64,000 nt of DNA from an uncultured bacterium (lineage in GTDB: Bacteria; Verrucomicrobiota; Lentisphaeria; Victivallales; Victivallaceae). Below, piece by piece: positions 33,227-41,831 of this stretch. The position numbers and the translations under genes are program-made. Positions within the stretch are counted from its first letter, which is position 1. Each line of letters begins with the position of its first letter. The stretch lies in the NCBI GenBank assembly GCA_900551245.1, contig URVC01000014.1, positions 1 through 64,000 of the forward strand, read 5' to 3'. The notes below the pieces were generated by a model. It had not been told where the DNA came from and did not search any database. It was given only the letters and a program-made list of their open reading frames with translations.

Positions 33227-36200
33227 ATGAAGAAGATCTATTTTGCTCTGCTTCTGGTTCCCCTGATTGCGGCAACCGGTGCTGAACCGCTTTATTTCGG
33301 CAACTTCCGCAGCAACGCTCCTGCCGGACTGCCGGGAGTGATCCGGACGTCGGAAACCACGGAAGGGTTTACTCTGCAATGGGAAAACAAAAGCGGCAAG
33401 CCGCTTTCCGCCTCGATTTTTCAACAGCAGTACCTGGAAGATCCGGAAAAGATTTCGTTCGATCTGAAAATCAATCGGAATTCCGGTTCTGCATGGAATA
33501 TCGAACTCAAGGATACCGCCAGTGCAGTGTTCCGCAGACAGCTGAATCTGCCGGAAGCGGATGGAATGTTTCACCGGATTGTCGTCCCGATAGGAGAATT
33601 CAAAAAAATCCAATCCGGATTTCCTCGCGTTTCTCCCTCAGACGCATTGAAGGAGATCAACACGCTGACCCTCGTGGTTGCCGGGGAAAACGGGGCGGTG
33701 TTCGACGGCGAGATCCGGGATTTCCGAATCCACGCCGGGGATCGTTCCATCAAATTGTTCACCAAGGAGTTCCGCAATATTTTCGGCGAGAGCAGGAGAT
33801 ACGCCAGACCGGTTCCCATCCGGTTCCAGGATGATCGTGTGCCGCGGGTTTTTGTGGCGGACAATACCTCGCTGTTCTGCTCTCTGCCTTTCCGAGAGGC
33901 GATTCGCCGGCTTCATCAGCAGTTCAAGGGACATCTCGGGGTTCATTTCAACGGGGGCATGCATCCCGGCGTCTCCGAAAGCGCCGCCTTTTACAACGCC
34001 CTCGGAATCAAAACCACCTTTGAAAACCACGTCACCTCCGGTTATCAGGACTATCTTACCAGCAACCGGCTCTTTCTGACCCGGGATGACGGATTTTCGA
34101 TGAACGATCCGGCGAACTGGGGAAAACCGAACCGCTACTTGTGGCCCTACCACGGAATCAGCATTTTCGACGAGCGGGCGTTTCTGCCGCTGCGGGCGAC
34201 GATCGATGAAATGGCGAAAAACGGGATCTCCGAATACCTGATGATCGATTACATCTGGCCGTGGCGGGGGCGCTGGGGATATGATGATGCCACACGGGAG
34301 GCGTTCCGCCGCGATCTGACCGGTGAAGATGCCGGATTGCTCTATCGCAGTTCCCCCGGAGAGAAGTACCGGAAGATCGGCTTCTTCGACTACCTCCGGC
34401 TTTTCACCGATTACCGGTATACGCCGGAATCGCTCGGGCTGAAGAGCTTTCGGGACTATTCCCCGGTGACGGAGAAGCAGGCGTCCCGCGGCAGTGTGTA
34501 CGAAAAACGGAATCTTTTCCTCTTTCTGGCGCTGTACCATTACGAGTACCTGAAATTTCTGCAGAAGACCGGCCTCTATGCCAACTCGAAGGGGATCCGC
34601 ATGGTGGCGGGGACCAACCCGGAGGACATCGCCAACGGAAACGATCACTATCTCTCCGCCAATCTGCAGGGGGTGGACAAACTCGGATATGAGTTCTTCG
34701 GTTCTCCCGCCGGAACCTTCGCCTGGTATCACAACATGCGCTTTTTCAGCGGTCATCTGAAAAAGATGGGCAAGGATATCTACATCATCGGCGAGATCAA
34801 TAACGGCGGACATGGAAAGACCAAGTATTCCCCGGAAGCGGCTTATGCTTTCTTCTACGATCTCTCCTCCGCCGCTAAGCCGTCGGATTACAACAACCAG
34901 TATATGGAGGCCCCCTGGGACGGCCGTCTGCCCTCCACCCCTTACCATCAGGGGCGCTATGGCCACTGGGCTGCGGGCGCGTATGCGTTTCTGCAGAGTT
35001 TCCGGGAACGGCCGGAACTCCCGTCTCCCCGGCAGACTGCGGTGATCGCGAGCCGCAACATTCTGGAGTATCAGAGTGGATTTTCCAATGGAATGAAACA
35101 GGCCGGCAATCTCTCCCTCTTTCTGGATCAGCTGCATTATTCATTCGACTCCGCCGGCAAGGAGGGATTGTTCGACGGATTCTGCGATGCGGCCGACATT
35201 CTGGTGTTCAATCCGGCGGAGTCGTCGTCGATGCACTTCGCCGCCGCCAGGAAATGGCTGGACGCCGTTCCCGGACGCAGGCTGATCCTCCACTCCTCCG
35301 TTCCGTTCTCGCAGTTCAACGGCGGAGTGAATCTGAAAAAGAACGTCCGGGAGATTCTGTGGCATCCCGAAAAGAGTTATGATTGCAATCTGGAAAATCC
35401 TCTGGTGGCGAAGAACTCCATCCTGGGGCTGGAGCTTGCAGAGCGGAAGATGTGCCCGGCGCTCTCGTTCGCCGACCGGAATCGCACCTTCCGATGTGAC
35501 CGCAGCGTCTATCTGCTGAAGAATCCGGGCGAAGTGCTGCTCCGGGCGGAGAACGGACTGCCGCTGGTTTCCCGCATTCCGGCGGGGAGGGGCGAGATCT
35601 TTTACATTCATGCGGAAATGCCGCTGGACCGTGCTCCGGAATTCAGCCGGGCGCTGGTGGACTTCACCATGCGGGTGGCCGGGGAGAGGCCAGAATGCGA
35701 AGCGGATCCGAAGGCGGGGGTGCATCTTTACGACGTTCCCGGCGGCCGTGCTCTCGTCCTGTGGGATACCCCGTCGCTGACCGCAATGGAGAAAGAACAG
35801 TATTTTCAGCGTAAAATTCTGCCGGAAAGCCGGACGGTCCGCGTCTCCGCCGAACCGGAGACCGAATATCTGGTATTTCACTTTTACGATCTTCGCCGGG
35901 AGATGCAGAGGAGTTCCCGGGAGGGATTCATCGAGCTGAAATCGAACGCCAGCTGTGACATCATCTATTTCGGCCGGGATTCCGCCGCATTCCGGGAGAC
36001 GCTGAACCAGCTGCAGAGTACTGCGCGGAAAGTACAGGCGCTTAATCCGGAAAATCTGATGCGCGACATTCGTGAAAACGGCCGGGAGCTTCTGGTCAAC
36101 AATGGATTTGAAGAGGGGGCTGCCCGTCCGGATTTCTGGAATTCATTCGCTTCGAGGCAGTATATCAACGCCGGGAAGCCGGGGGAAGAGGTCCACCGCG

Positions 36201-36565
36201 GGAAGGCGTCGGTCGTGCTGAACTCCCCGGATGGGAACGACTGCCGCTGGTATTCCGGGGCCGTGGCAGTGACGCCTGGCTCCCCCTGCCTGCTGTCCGC
36301 TTGGGTGAAGACGGAGAATTTCGACGCTGATGACGTGGTTCAGCTCCGGATAGAACGGCTTCGGGACAAACAGTACATCGGCATGTTTGCTGCTCCCGGT
36401 CAGCGGGGGAACGGCTCCTGGCGGAAAATGGAGCTGCTGTTTGTTCCCGATACGGCGGAAATTCGGGTCCTGCTGGTCGCCGGTTACGGGGAAAATCGGA
36501 AGAGTCCCGCCGCGGCGAAAGCATATTTCGACGACGTTTCACTCAAGATGCTGGAGCAGAAATAA
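33227..36565 (+). CDS. Large secreted glycoside hydrolase-like protein with C-terminal carbohydrate-binding domain
   Basis: A 1112-residue precursor with signal peptide (residues 1-19). Residues about 20-180 look like a beta-sandwich (SFDLKINRNSGSAWNIEL-type strands). Residues 190-640 look like a TIM barrel with an acidic IIGEINNGG segment near residue 524 and EYLMIDYIWPW around 340, both candidate catalytic strands. Residues 640-880 resemble the amidotransferase-like and beta domains of GH42-type enzymes. The last 150 residues (LLVNNGFEEG to YFDDVSL) match a CBM4/9-like fold. I cannot assign a numbered GH family. It is the last gene of the cassette and is followed by hairpins. Confidence 0.8.
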   Translation: MKKIYFALLLVPLIAATGAEPLYFGNFRSNAPAGLPGVIRTSETTEGFTLQWENKSGKPLSASIFQQQYLEDPEKISFDLKINRNSGSAWNIELKDTASAVFRRQLNLPEADGMFHRIVVPIGEFKKIQSGFPRVSPSDALKEINTLTLVVAGENGAVFDGEIRDFRIHAGDRSIKLFTKEFRNIFGESRRYARPVPIRFQDDRVPRVFVADNTSLFCSLPFREAIRRLHQQFKGHLGVHFNGGMHPGVSESAAFYNALGIKTTFENHVTSGYQDYLTSNRLFLTRDDGFSMNDPANWGKPNRYLWPYHGISIFDERAFLPLRATIDEMAKNGISEYLMIDYIWPWRGRWGYDDATREAFRRDLTGEDAGLLYRSSPGEKYRKIGFFDYLRLFTDYRYTPESLGLKSFRDYSPVTEKQASRGSVYEKRNLFLFLALYHYEYLKFLQKTGLYANSKGIRMVAGTNPEDIANGNDHYLSANLQGVDKLGYEFFGSPAGTFAWYHNMRFFSGHLKKMGKDIYIIGEINNGGHGKTKYSPEAAYAFFYDLSSAAKPSDYNNQYMEAPWDGRLPSTPYHQGRYGHWAAGAYAFLQSFRERPELPSPRQTAVIASRNILEYQSGFSNGMKQAGNLSLFLDQLHYSFDSAGKEGLFDGFCDAADILVFNPAESSSMHFAAARKWLDAVPGRRLILHSSVPFSQFNGGVNLKKNVREILWHPEKSYDCNLENPLVAKNSILGLELAERKMCPALSFADRNRTFRCDRSVYLLKNPGEVLLRAENGLPLVSRIPAGRGEIFYIHAEMPLDRAPEFSRALVDFTMRVAGERPECEADPKAGVHLYDVPGGRALVLWDTPSLTAMEKEQYFQRKILPESRTVRVSAEPETEYLVFHFYDLRREMQRSSREGFIELKSNASCDIIYFGRDSAAFRETLNQLQSTARKVQALNPENLMRDIRENGRELLVNNGFEEGAARPDFWNSFASRQYINAGKPGEEVHRGKASVVLNSPDGNDCRWYSGAVAVTPGSPCLLSAWVKTENFDADDVVQLRIERLRDKQYIGMFAAPGQRGNGSWRKMELLFVPDTAEIRVLLVAGYGENRKSPAAAKAYFDDVSLKMLEQK

Positions 36566-36585
36566 TACCACCGTTTCCGGAGAAT

Positions 36586-36649
36586 CCGCCATTTTCGGTT
36601 GAATAACGGAGAAATGGCGGGAAAGTGACGGAGCATTCCGTTACTTTTT
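36586..36649 (+). terminator. Double hairpin terminator after the glycosidase-like gene
   Basis: A first stem pairs CCGCCATTT (36586-36594) with AAATGGCGG (36612-36620). A second pairs AGTGACGGA (36624-36632) with TCCGTTACT (36637-36645), followed by T5. The second is the likely terminator of the cassette. It overlaps the final codons of the convergent minus-strand gene. Confidence 0.7.
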
Positions 36650-37141
36650 CAGACGCTTCTGAATTTCCGCCGGCAGGTAGAGCCAGTTTTTGGCGTCGCG
36701 TTCTCCGGTACTGCCGTGGAAGTTGTCGTAGTCGCCCATCACCGGCATCGAAAAGTCGAGAATCCGAAGCGTCTTCTCATCCATCTTCTGCCCGTTGGCG
36801 AGCGTGTTCCAGTCGTAGCTGCCGCCGCGGCGCTCCGCATACTCCGCGTCGGAGGGGCAGCGGAACAGATCTTCGCTGCCGGATAAATTCGGCAGCAGCA
36901 CCTCGCGGATCGTCGGTCCGGCCGCCGGGTCCTGCGACCCGCAGCAGGTCGGCAGGCAGAAGCGGTTCGCCTGTCCGTACAGTTCCAGCCCGGCGCCGAT
37001 CTGCTTGAGATTGCTCAGACAGCCGGCCCGGCGCGCCGTCTCCCGCGCCCGCCCGGCCGCCGGGATGAGCAACCCCGCGAGAAGGGCGATGATTCCGATC
37101 GTGATCAGGAGTTCCACCAGGGTGAACGAGTATCTTTTCAT
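36641..37141 (-). CDS. Pseudopilin-like protein
   Basis: A 166-residue protein with the prepilin segment FTLVELLITIGIIALLAGLLIPAAG after four residues, then ARETARRAGCLSNLKQIGAGLELYGQANR, as in many lentisphaeral pseudopilin-like proteins. The C-terminal part is short, and the H-X9-DG motif is reduced to a MPVMGDYDNFH segment. Its start overlaps the stop of the upstream gene as ATGA, so the two are coupled. Confidence 0.85.
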   Translation of the reverse strand: MKRYSFTLVELLITIGIIALLAGLLIPAAGRARETARRAGCLSNLKQIGAGLELYGQANRFCLPTCCGSQDPAAGPTIREVLLPNLSGSEDLFRCPSDAEYAERRGGSYDWNTLANGQKMDEKTLRILDFSMPVMGDYDNFHGSTGERDAKNWLYLPAEIQKRLKK

Positions 37142-37695
37142 AGTTTCTCCAGCATTTTCTTCCAGATTTTAAAGGTGGGGCCAAGCTGTTCCCGATCCTG
37201 CGGCGAGAGCCGGTTAGTCGCGGTGTTGACCGCGCGGTCGAAGGAGGCGCGCCCCCCCTCGCTGCTCATCAACAGTGCCAGCGCCTTTTGCTGCTGTTCC
37301 CGCGGCAGGCGGCGGAAGTAGGCGAGCGTCTTTTCGGCATCCTCGCGCAGCAGCCGGGCGCGCTCCGGCTTCTCCTCCGGCGGCAGCGCGGCGAAATCCT
37401 GCAGCAACCGGTCGATCGAGCCGGCGATCGCGTCGATGATCACCGCATTGCGCCGCTCGGCGGGCACCTGCTGCGCGTTTCGGAAACTGCGGCGGAGCTG
37501 GTCGAGCCGCCCCAGCGTCGACTGGGTTGGATCGAAGGCGTTGTCGAAATTCCGTTTGATTCGCTCCTCAGGCGGGAGTTTCGCTTCTGCGGCGGCTTCG
37601 GCGGTGCAATACCAGACGACCGCGCCGAGTGTCGCCAAAACCAGCAGGAACAGCACTGCGGCGAAAATCCAGAGTTTTTTTCTGCCGGATTTCAT
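37138..37695 (-). CDS. Single-pass membrane protein coupled to a pseudopilin gene
   Basis: A 185-residue protein. Residues 8-28 are one hydrophobic helix after a basic start (MKSGRKK), giving an N-in, C-out topology. The rest is charged and helical (PPEEKPERARLLREDAEKTL, LPREQQQKALALL) and looks like a periplasmic helical bundle. No family was recognised. It is translationally coupled to the pseudopilin-like gene after it, so the two products may act together in the envelope. Confidence 0.7.
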   Translation of the reverse strand: MKSGRKKLWIFAAVLFLLVLATLGAVVWYCTAEAAAEAKLPPEERIKRNFDNAFDPTQSTLGRLDQLRRSFRNAQQVPAERRNAVIIDAIAGSIDRLLQDFAALPPEEKPERARLLREDAEKTLAYFRRLPREQQQKALALLMSSEGGRASFDRAVNTATNRLSPQDREQLGPTFKIWKKMLEKL

Positions 37696-37745
37696 CGTTT
37701 TATCGCATTCTCCGGTTGAATTTTCCCCATTCGGGATACATTATA

Positions 37746-37799
37746 TCTCCGGACTGGACAAATCAAGATCATCCGGAGAATTTTTTAAAAAATCTCCGG
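37746..37799. promoter_or_regulatory. Nested TCTCCGG inverted repeats between divergent genes
   Basis: Three copies of the same box occur in 54 bases: TCTCCGGA (37746-37753), its reverse complement TCCGGAGA (37772-37779) and TCTCCGG (37793-37799). The last two form a near-perfect 27-bp palindrome with an A/T centre, which may be an operator or a bidirectional hairpin. A minus-strand TATAAT overlaps the first box. The region lies between the divergent membrane-protein and esterase genes. Confidence 0.4.
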
Positions 37800-37843
37800 C
37801 CCGGCTCCGTCGTTCGAGCCGATTCACGCAGGAAGGAGTTGCA

Positions 37844-39115
37844 ATGATAAGAGTCGATTCTCAGCCGCTGTACGACGCCCTCTGCCCGGAGTGGAAACTT
37901 GCCCCCGTTCCGGAGCCGGAAGAGCGCCTCTCCATAGTCCCGCTCTCTTCGCCGGTGGTCGCCCCGGGGGAGCCGGTCACCTTCGGCGTCTCGCTTCTGC
38001 GGCACGGGAAACCGGTCTCCGGAATCGGTCTCAAATGCAAAATGGAGCGTGAATTCCACGAGCCGGTGGAGTTTCCGCTGCCGACCCGCTCCTATCCGGT
38101 GGAGGTGACGACCGATCTGGAGCGGCCGGGATTTGTCCGGCTCGAGGCGAGGTACGGCGAACTCTCCGCCGCCTGCGGCGGCGCCGTCGCTCCGTTCGAA
38201 ATCGCCGGTCTGCCCGATGTGCCCGGTTTCGACGAGTTCTGGCAGCGGCAGCTCGCTTTGCTCCGTTCCGTGCCGATGAAGGTGCTGAAAATGGAGGAGA
38301 TCGCGCCGGTTCTGCCGGAGTACGCCGACCGGGTTCGCTGTTTCGACCTGCGGATCGCCTGCGCCGGAGCGAAACCGGTCTCGGCCATCCTCGCGATGCC
38401 GCGCAACGCCGCGCCGCGGAGCTGCCCGGGCTACGCCTTCTTCCACGGCGCCGGGGTGCGCAGTGCCTTTCAGCCGCTCACCTGGGCCGCTCACGGCCTG
38501 ATCGCGCTGAACGTCAACGCCCATGGCATCGAAAACAATCAGCCGCCGGAATACTATCAGGAGCTCGAAAAAGGCGAGCTGGCCGATTACGCCCGCCGCC
38601 CGGTGCTGGAAGGGGAGGCGTCGCCGTTCCGCGACATGTTTCTGCGGGTGCTGCGCGCACTCGAGTTCCTCAGGAGCCTGCCGGAGTGGGACGGGGAGAA
38701 TCTCGCCGTCCACGGCGGCAGTCAGGGCGGACTCCAGTCGCTGGCGGCGACCGCCTTCGATCCCGCGGTCACCGTCGGACTCTTCAACGCACCCGCCGGA
38801 TGCGATCAGCTCGGCGTGCTGGTCGGGCGCGCGGCATCGTGGCCGGGCGCGGTGAGCTTTCACCCGGTCTCGCCGGAGGCGAACCGGTGCGCCGCCCTTT
38901 TCGACGGCGTCTCTCTCGCCCGCCGCTCGCGCGCCAAGGCCTATTTCACGGTCGGATTTTCCGATCCCGCCGCCGTGCCCTCCTCGGTCTACGCGGCGTT
39001 CAACGCCTACGGCGGGGCGGAGAAGGAGATCATGGACTTCCCCGACTGCGGCCACGCGGGCGCGGTCTTCTGGGCCGGGGAGGCGGAACTGCTCCGGGAG
39101 TTGAAGCGGGAGTGA
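37844..39115 (+). CDS. CE7-type acetyl(xylan) esterase
   Basis: A 423-residue alpha/beta hydrolase. The first 125 residues form an immunoglobulin-like domain. The catalytic domain has GYAFFHGAG, NVNAHGIENN and the nucleophile motif GGSQGG. The acid is probably in FSDPAAVPSSVYAAFNAYGG and the histidine in DCGHAG. These are the marks of the acetyl xylan esterase/cephalosporin-C deacetylase family. No signal peptide is visible, so it acts on imported acetylated oligosaccharides. I chose ATG 37844 after GGAAGGAG. It stands alone. Confidence 0.88.
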   Translation: MIRVDSQPLYDALCPEWKLAPVPEPEERLSIVPLSSPVVAPGEPVTFGVSLLRHGKPVSGIGLKCKMEREFHEPVEFPLPTRSYPVEVTTDLERPGFVRLEARYGELSAACGGAVAPFEIAGLPDVPGFDEFWQRQLALLRSVPMKVLKMEEIAPVLPEYADRVRCFDLRIACAGAKPVSAILAMPRNAAPRSCPGYAFFHGAGVRSAFQPLTWAAHGLIALNVNAHGIENNQPPEYYQELEKGELADYARRPVLEGEASPFRDMFLRVLRALEFLRSLPEWDGENLAVHGGSQGGLQSLAATAFDPAVTVGLFNAPAGCDQLGVLVGRAASWPGAVSFHPVSPEANRCAALFDGVSLARRSRAKAYFTVGFSDPAAVPSSVYAAFNAYGGAEKEIMDFPDCGHAGAVFWAGEAELLRELKRE

Positions 39116-39128
39116 CCCCGGGACTGCG

Positions 39129-39545
39129 TCACTCGCCGATGATCTTGATCAGCACCCGCTTGGAGCGTTTGCCGTCGAATTCCCCGTAGAAGATCTGTTC
39201 CCAGGGGCCGAAATCCAGTTTGCCGTTTGTGACGGCGACCACCACTTCGCGCCCCATGATCTGCCGTTTCATATGCGCGTCGGCGTTGTCCTCGTAGCCG
39301 TTGTGAGCGTACTGGTCGTAGGGTTTCTCCGGCGCGAGACGCTCCAGCCACCGCTCGAAGTCGGCGTGCAGCCCCGATTCGTCGTCGTTGATGAACACCG
39401 ACGCGGTGATGTGCATGGCGTTGCAGAGCACCAGCCCTTCGCGGATGCCCGACTCCTTCAGCGCGGTCTCCACCTCGTGGGTGATGTTGAGAAAGCCGCG
39501 GCGATACGGCAGATTGAAACAGAGCTCCTTGCGGTACGATTTCAT
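39129..39545 (-). CDS. YjbQ/UPF0047 family protein
   Basis: A 138-residue protein of the usual size for this family. The conserved pattern is seen in GLVLCNAMHITASVFINDDE, the NGYEDNADAHMKRQIMGREVVVAV stretch and GPWEQIFYGEFDG. E. coli YjbQ has thiamin-phosphate-synthase-like activity in some reports, but its physiological job is unclear. GGAGG lies eight bases before the ATG. It follows the MEMO-like gene by 25 bases on the same strand. Confidence 0.9.
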   Translation of the reverse strand: MKSYRKELCFNLPYRRGFLNITHEVETALKESGIREGLVLCNAMHITASVFINDDESGLHADFERWLERLAPEKPYDQYAHNGYEDNADAHMKRQIMGREVVVAVTNGKLDFGPWEQIFYGEFDGKRSKRVLIKIIGE

Positions 39546-39570
39546 GAGAGGCCTCCAAGGTTGCGGGTTG

Positions 39571-40458
39571 TCAACGGAAAAGGATTCCGGCGTAGTCCAC
39601 GACGTGGGAGTAGTCGCCGGTCACCTCGCCGGAGTCGGCCATCGAGACGATCTCCCCGGAGATCTTCCGCTCCGGGTCGACCCGGTCGAGCAGCGCAAGG
39701 TAGAGCGCGATCGGATTCGCGCCGCAGATCGTCGCGCCGGTGCGCCCGAGAAAACGGCAGAATCCGTCGAGGTCGCGCGCCGCAATCCGTTCCGCCGCCT
39801 CCCGGTCGAGTCGGTTCAGCTCCTCCGGCGGCGCGCTCTCTCCGAACGGCGTGTAGCGGAAGTTCTCGCCGTAGTGGGTGAAGTCCGAACTGATGATCCA
39901 CAGCGTCTCCGGCGAGTCGATGGCGGCGAACATCTTCGCGAGCGGTTCCAGATCGGCCGGGGCGATTCCGCCCACCACCAGCGGCAGGATCTCCGGCGAA
40001 CCGAGAAAGTACTGGATCAGCGGGAACTCCACTTCGAGCGAATGCTCCTGCGTATGCGCCGCGTCGGAGATCTGAAAGAGCGGATTGCCGGATTCTTCGA
40101 GCTTCTCCTGCAATGCGAGCGCGGTGGAGAGGTCGCCGAACGGCGTCCGCCACGAGGTGTAGGTCGAACCCGCCACCCCGTGAAATCCCACATAGTGCGA
40201 GGGGCCGAGCAGTACCACATTGCGGTAGCTGCCGTGCCGCGCCTCCCGCATCGTCTCCATCGCCACGCCGAGCGAGAAAAGGTAGCCGGCGTGCGGCAGA
40301 ATGCAGCCGCGCACCGGCGTGGTCCGGGCGTCCGCGGCCGGCGGCGGCAACTGCGCCTCGGTTTCCGCCATTCTCCGGCGCAGGTCCAGCGCCTCTCCCT
40401 CGTAGAAGCGGCCGGCGACGGCCGCCCGGCGGATTTTCTGCTGATCGCGGATCGGCAT
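39571..40458 (-). CDS. MEMO1-like protein (AmmeMemoRadiSam system protein B family)
   Basis: A 295-residue protein with the MEMO/LigB-like fold. Visible are the N-terminal RRAAVAGRFYEGE, then ILPHAGYLFSLGVA, LLGPSHYVGFHGVA, the HTQEHSLEVEFPLIQYF segment and SSDFTHYG. The histidines at these places form the family's dioxygenase-like metal pocket. In many bacteria and archaea it is encoded with an AMMECR1 protein and a radical SAM protein; neither is present here. Its own function is unknown. AAGGAG lies before the start. Confidence 0.9.
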   Translation of the reverse strand: MPIRDQQKIRRAAVAGRFYEGEALDLRRRMAETEAQLPPPAADARTTPVRGCILPHAGYLFSLGVAMETMREARHGSYRNVVLLGPSHYVGFHGVAGSTYTSWRTPFGDLSTALALQEKLEESGNPLFQISDAAHTQEHSLEVEFPLIQYFLGSPEILPLVVGGIAPADLEPLAKMFAAIDSPETLWIISSDFTHYGENFRYTPFGESAPPEELNRLDREAAERIAARDLDGFCRFLGRTGATICGANPIALYLALLDRVDPERKISGEIVSMADSGEVTGDYSHVVDYAGILFR

Positions 40459-40487
40459 GGCGTGCTCCTTTCCGGATGATTTTCGGG

Positions 40488-41684
40488 TCAGCGGTCGATG
40501 CTGGATTCCGCCAGAAATTCGTAGATGCGGGCCGAGAGCGAATTCTGCTGGATGCGGATGATCTTCATCTCCCGCTCGACGCTCTCCGGCGAATCGGAGG
40601 CGTGCGCGGTGTTCACCATGATGTTGCTGCCGAAGTCCCGGCGGACGGTTCCTCCGGGCGCCTTCGAGGGATCGGTCGGCCCGAGCACCGAACGGATCTT
40701 GCTGATGGCGTCAGGGCCTTCATAGATCAGAACGAGGCATTTGGCCTGACTGTTCTGCTGCTGGCGTTCAATTTCGTTGCAGTTCTCCGGGCGTTTGCCG
40801 GACATGAATTCGATCAGCTGTGAGAACTGGTCGTCGGCGTAGGGAATGCCGACCGACTCCACCAGCTCCGGCAGCGAAGCGTCGGGCAGCTTGACCTTGA
40901 AATTCTCTTCGAGCAGGTGGCGGGCGCGCTCGGCGATCTTCGGCGCGAGCTTCGAGCGGAGCGCGTCCTGGACCGGGCCGTAGAATTCGAGCGCGTCATT
41001 GACGCTCATGCGGTGAACCTTGCACCCGACAATCCGCAGGCCGGTGCGGCTGAGCATGTCGATGATGTTCCCCGGCCGGCTGGAGGGGCAGCGCCAGTTG
41101 TCCGGCTTGATGATGACCAGCGTGCGCTCGTCTCCGGGGGCCGAACCTAGGGAGTTGTCGATGAGGTTCGGCGAGGCGGCGGCGAAGTCGGCGAACAGCC
41201 GGAGCTTGACCAGCGCCTCCTTCATGTTCGGCGGCGTGAGCACTGCCGGTTCGAAGTAGCGCACGACCGAGGGGTTCTCCTTGTCCTTGACCAGGTCGGC
41301 GTAGGTGTCGCGGAGCGTCTCGCCGGCTCCGGGATTGCGCGGCGAATAGGGCGAGAGACGGCCGGTGATCTCCGAGAGTTTGCGGCAGGCGTCCTCGCCG
41401 CGGAAGAGCAGCATCAGCGCCCGTTCCCGGCTGCCGTCCTCGCGGGGCGGGAAATTTTCCAGAACATAGTTGGCCAGCAGTTTGCCGCTCTCCGAGGAGA
41501 TGTGGCTGGCGGCGTCCTCCAGACTGCGCGCGTATTTCTCCGCCATCTCCCGGGTGAAGGAGAGCATCTGGGCGCCGATGAATTCCAGGTCGGTGCGGGA
41601 CATCAGGCGGGCGATGATGCCGCCGGTACGGGATTTGAGCAGACTGTAGGGGGTAATAATAATGTAAGATAACTCGATGGCCAT
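40488..41684 (-). CDS. Two-domain nucleoside diphosphate kinase-like protein
   Basis: A 398-residue protein made of two NDK-like units. The second (about 186-375) has ERTLVIIKPDN, GLRIVGCKVHRMS, GPTDPSKAPGGTVRRDFG and NTAHASDSPESVEREM; His361 is the expected phosphohistidine. It carries an insertion of roughly 45 residues compared with a 150-residue NDK. The first unit (1-170) keeps the fold pattern (LSYIIITPYSLL, GGIIARLMSRTDLEFIGAQML, ALMLLFRGEDAC) but lacks the histidine motif and is probably non-catalytic. Ordinary bacterial NDK is a single domain. It has its own promoter. Confidence 0.82.
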   Translation of the reverse strand: MAIELSYIIITPYSLLKSRTGGIIARLMSRTDLEFIGAQMLSFTREMAEKYARSLEDAASHISSESGKLLANYVLENFPPREDGSRERALMLLFRGEDACRKLSEITGRLSPYSPRNPGAGETLRDTYADLVKDKENPSVVRYFEPAVLTPPNMKEALVKLRLFADFAAASPNLIDNSLGSAPGDERTLVIIKPDNWRCPSSRPGNIIDMLSRTGLRIVGCKVHRMSVNDALEFYGPVQDALRSKLAPKIAERARHLLEENFKVKLPDASLPELVESVGIPYADDQFSQLIEFMSGKRPENCNEIERQQQNSQAKCLVLIYEGPDAISKIRSVLGPTDPSKAPGGTVRRDFGSNIMVNTAHASDSPESVEREMKIIRIQQNSLSARIYEFLAESSIDR

Positions 41685-41762
41685 GATATTCCCTTCCCTG
41701 TGTATGAAAACGACTGCACCGGTTTCCCGTCCGGCGCCGCTCTCGAATAAGGATAATCAGTT

Positions 41763-41790
41763 AATATAGCGCACTTTCGCAATCCGGCAA
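41763..41790 (-). promoter_or_regulatory. Promoter of the NDK-like gene
   Basis: Minus strand TTGCCG (41785-41790), a 16-bp spacer and TATATT (41763-41768). Both boxes are identical to those upstream of the aconitase gene at 11497-11525. Confidence 0.55.
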
Positions 41791-41831
41791 GAGAGGAGAG
41801 GGGAAAAATGTGAATTTTTATTCAGGAAACC

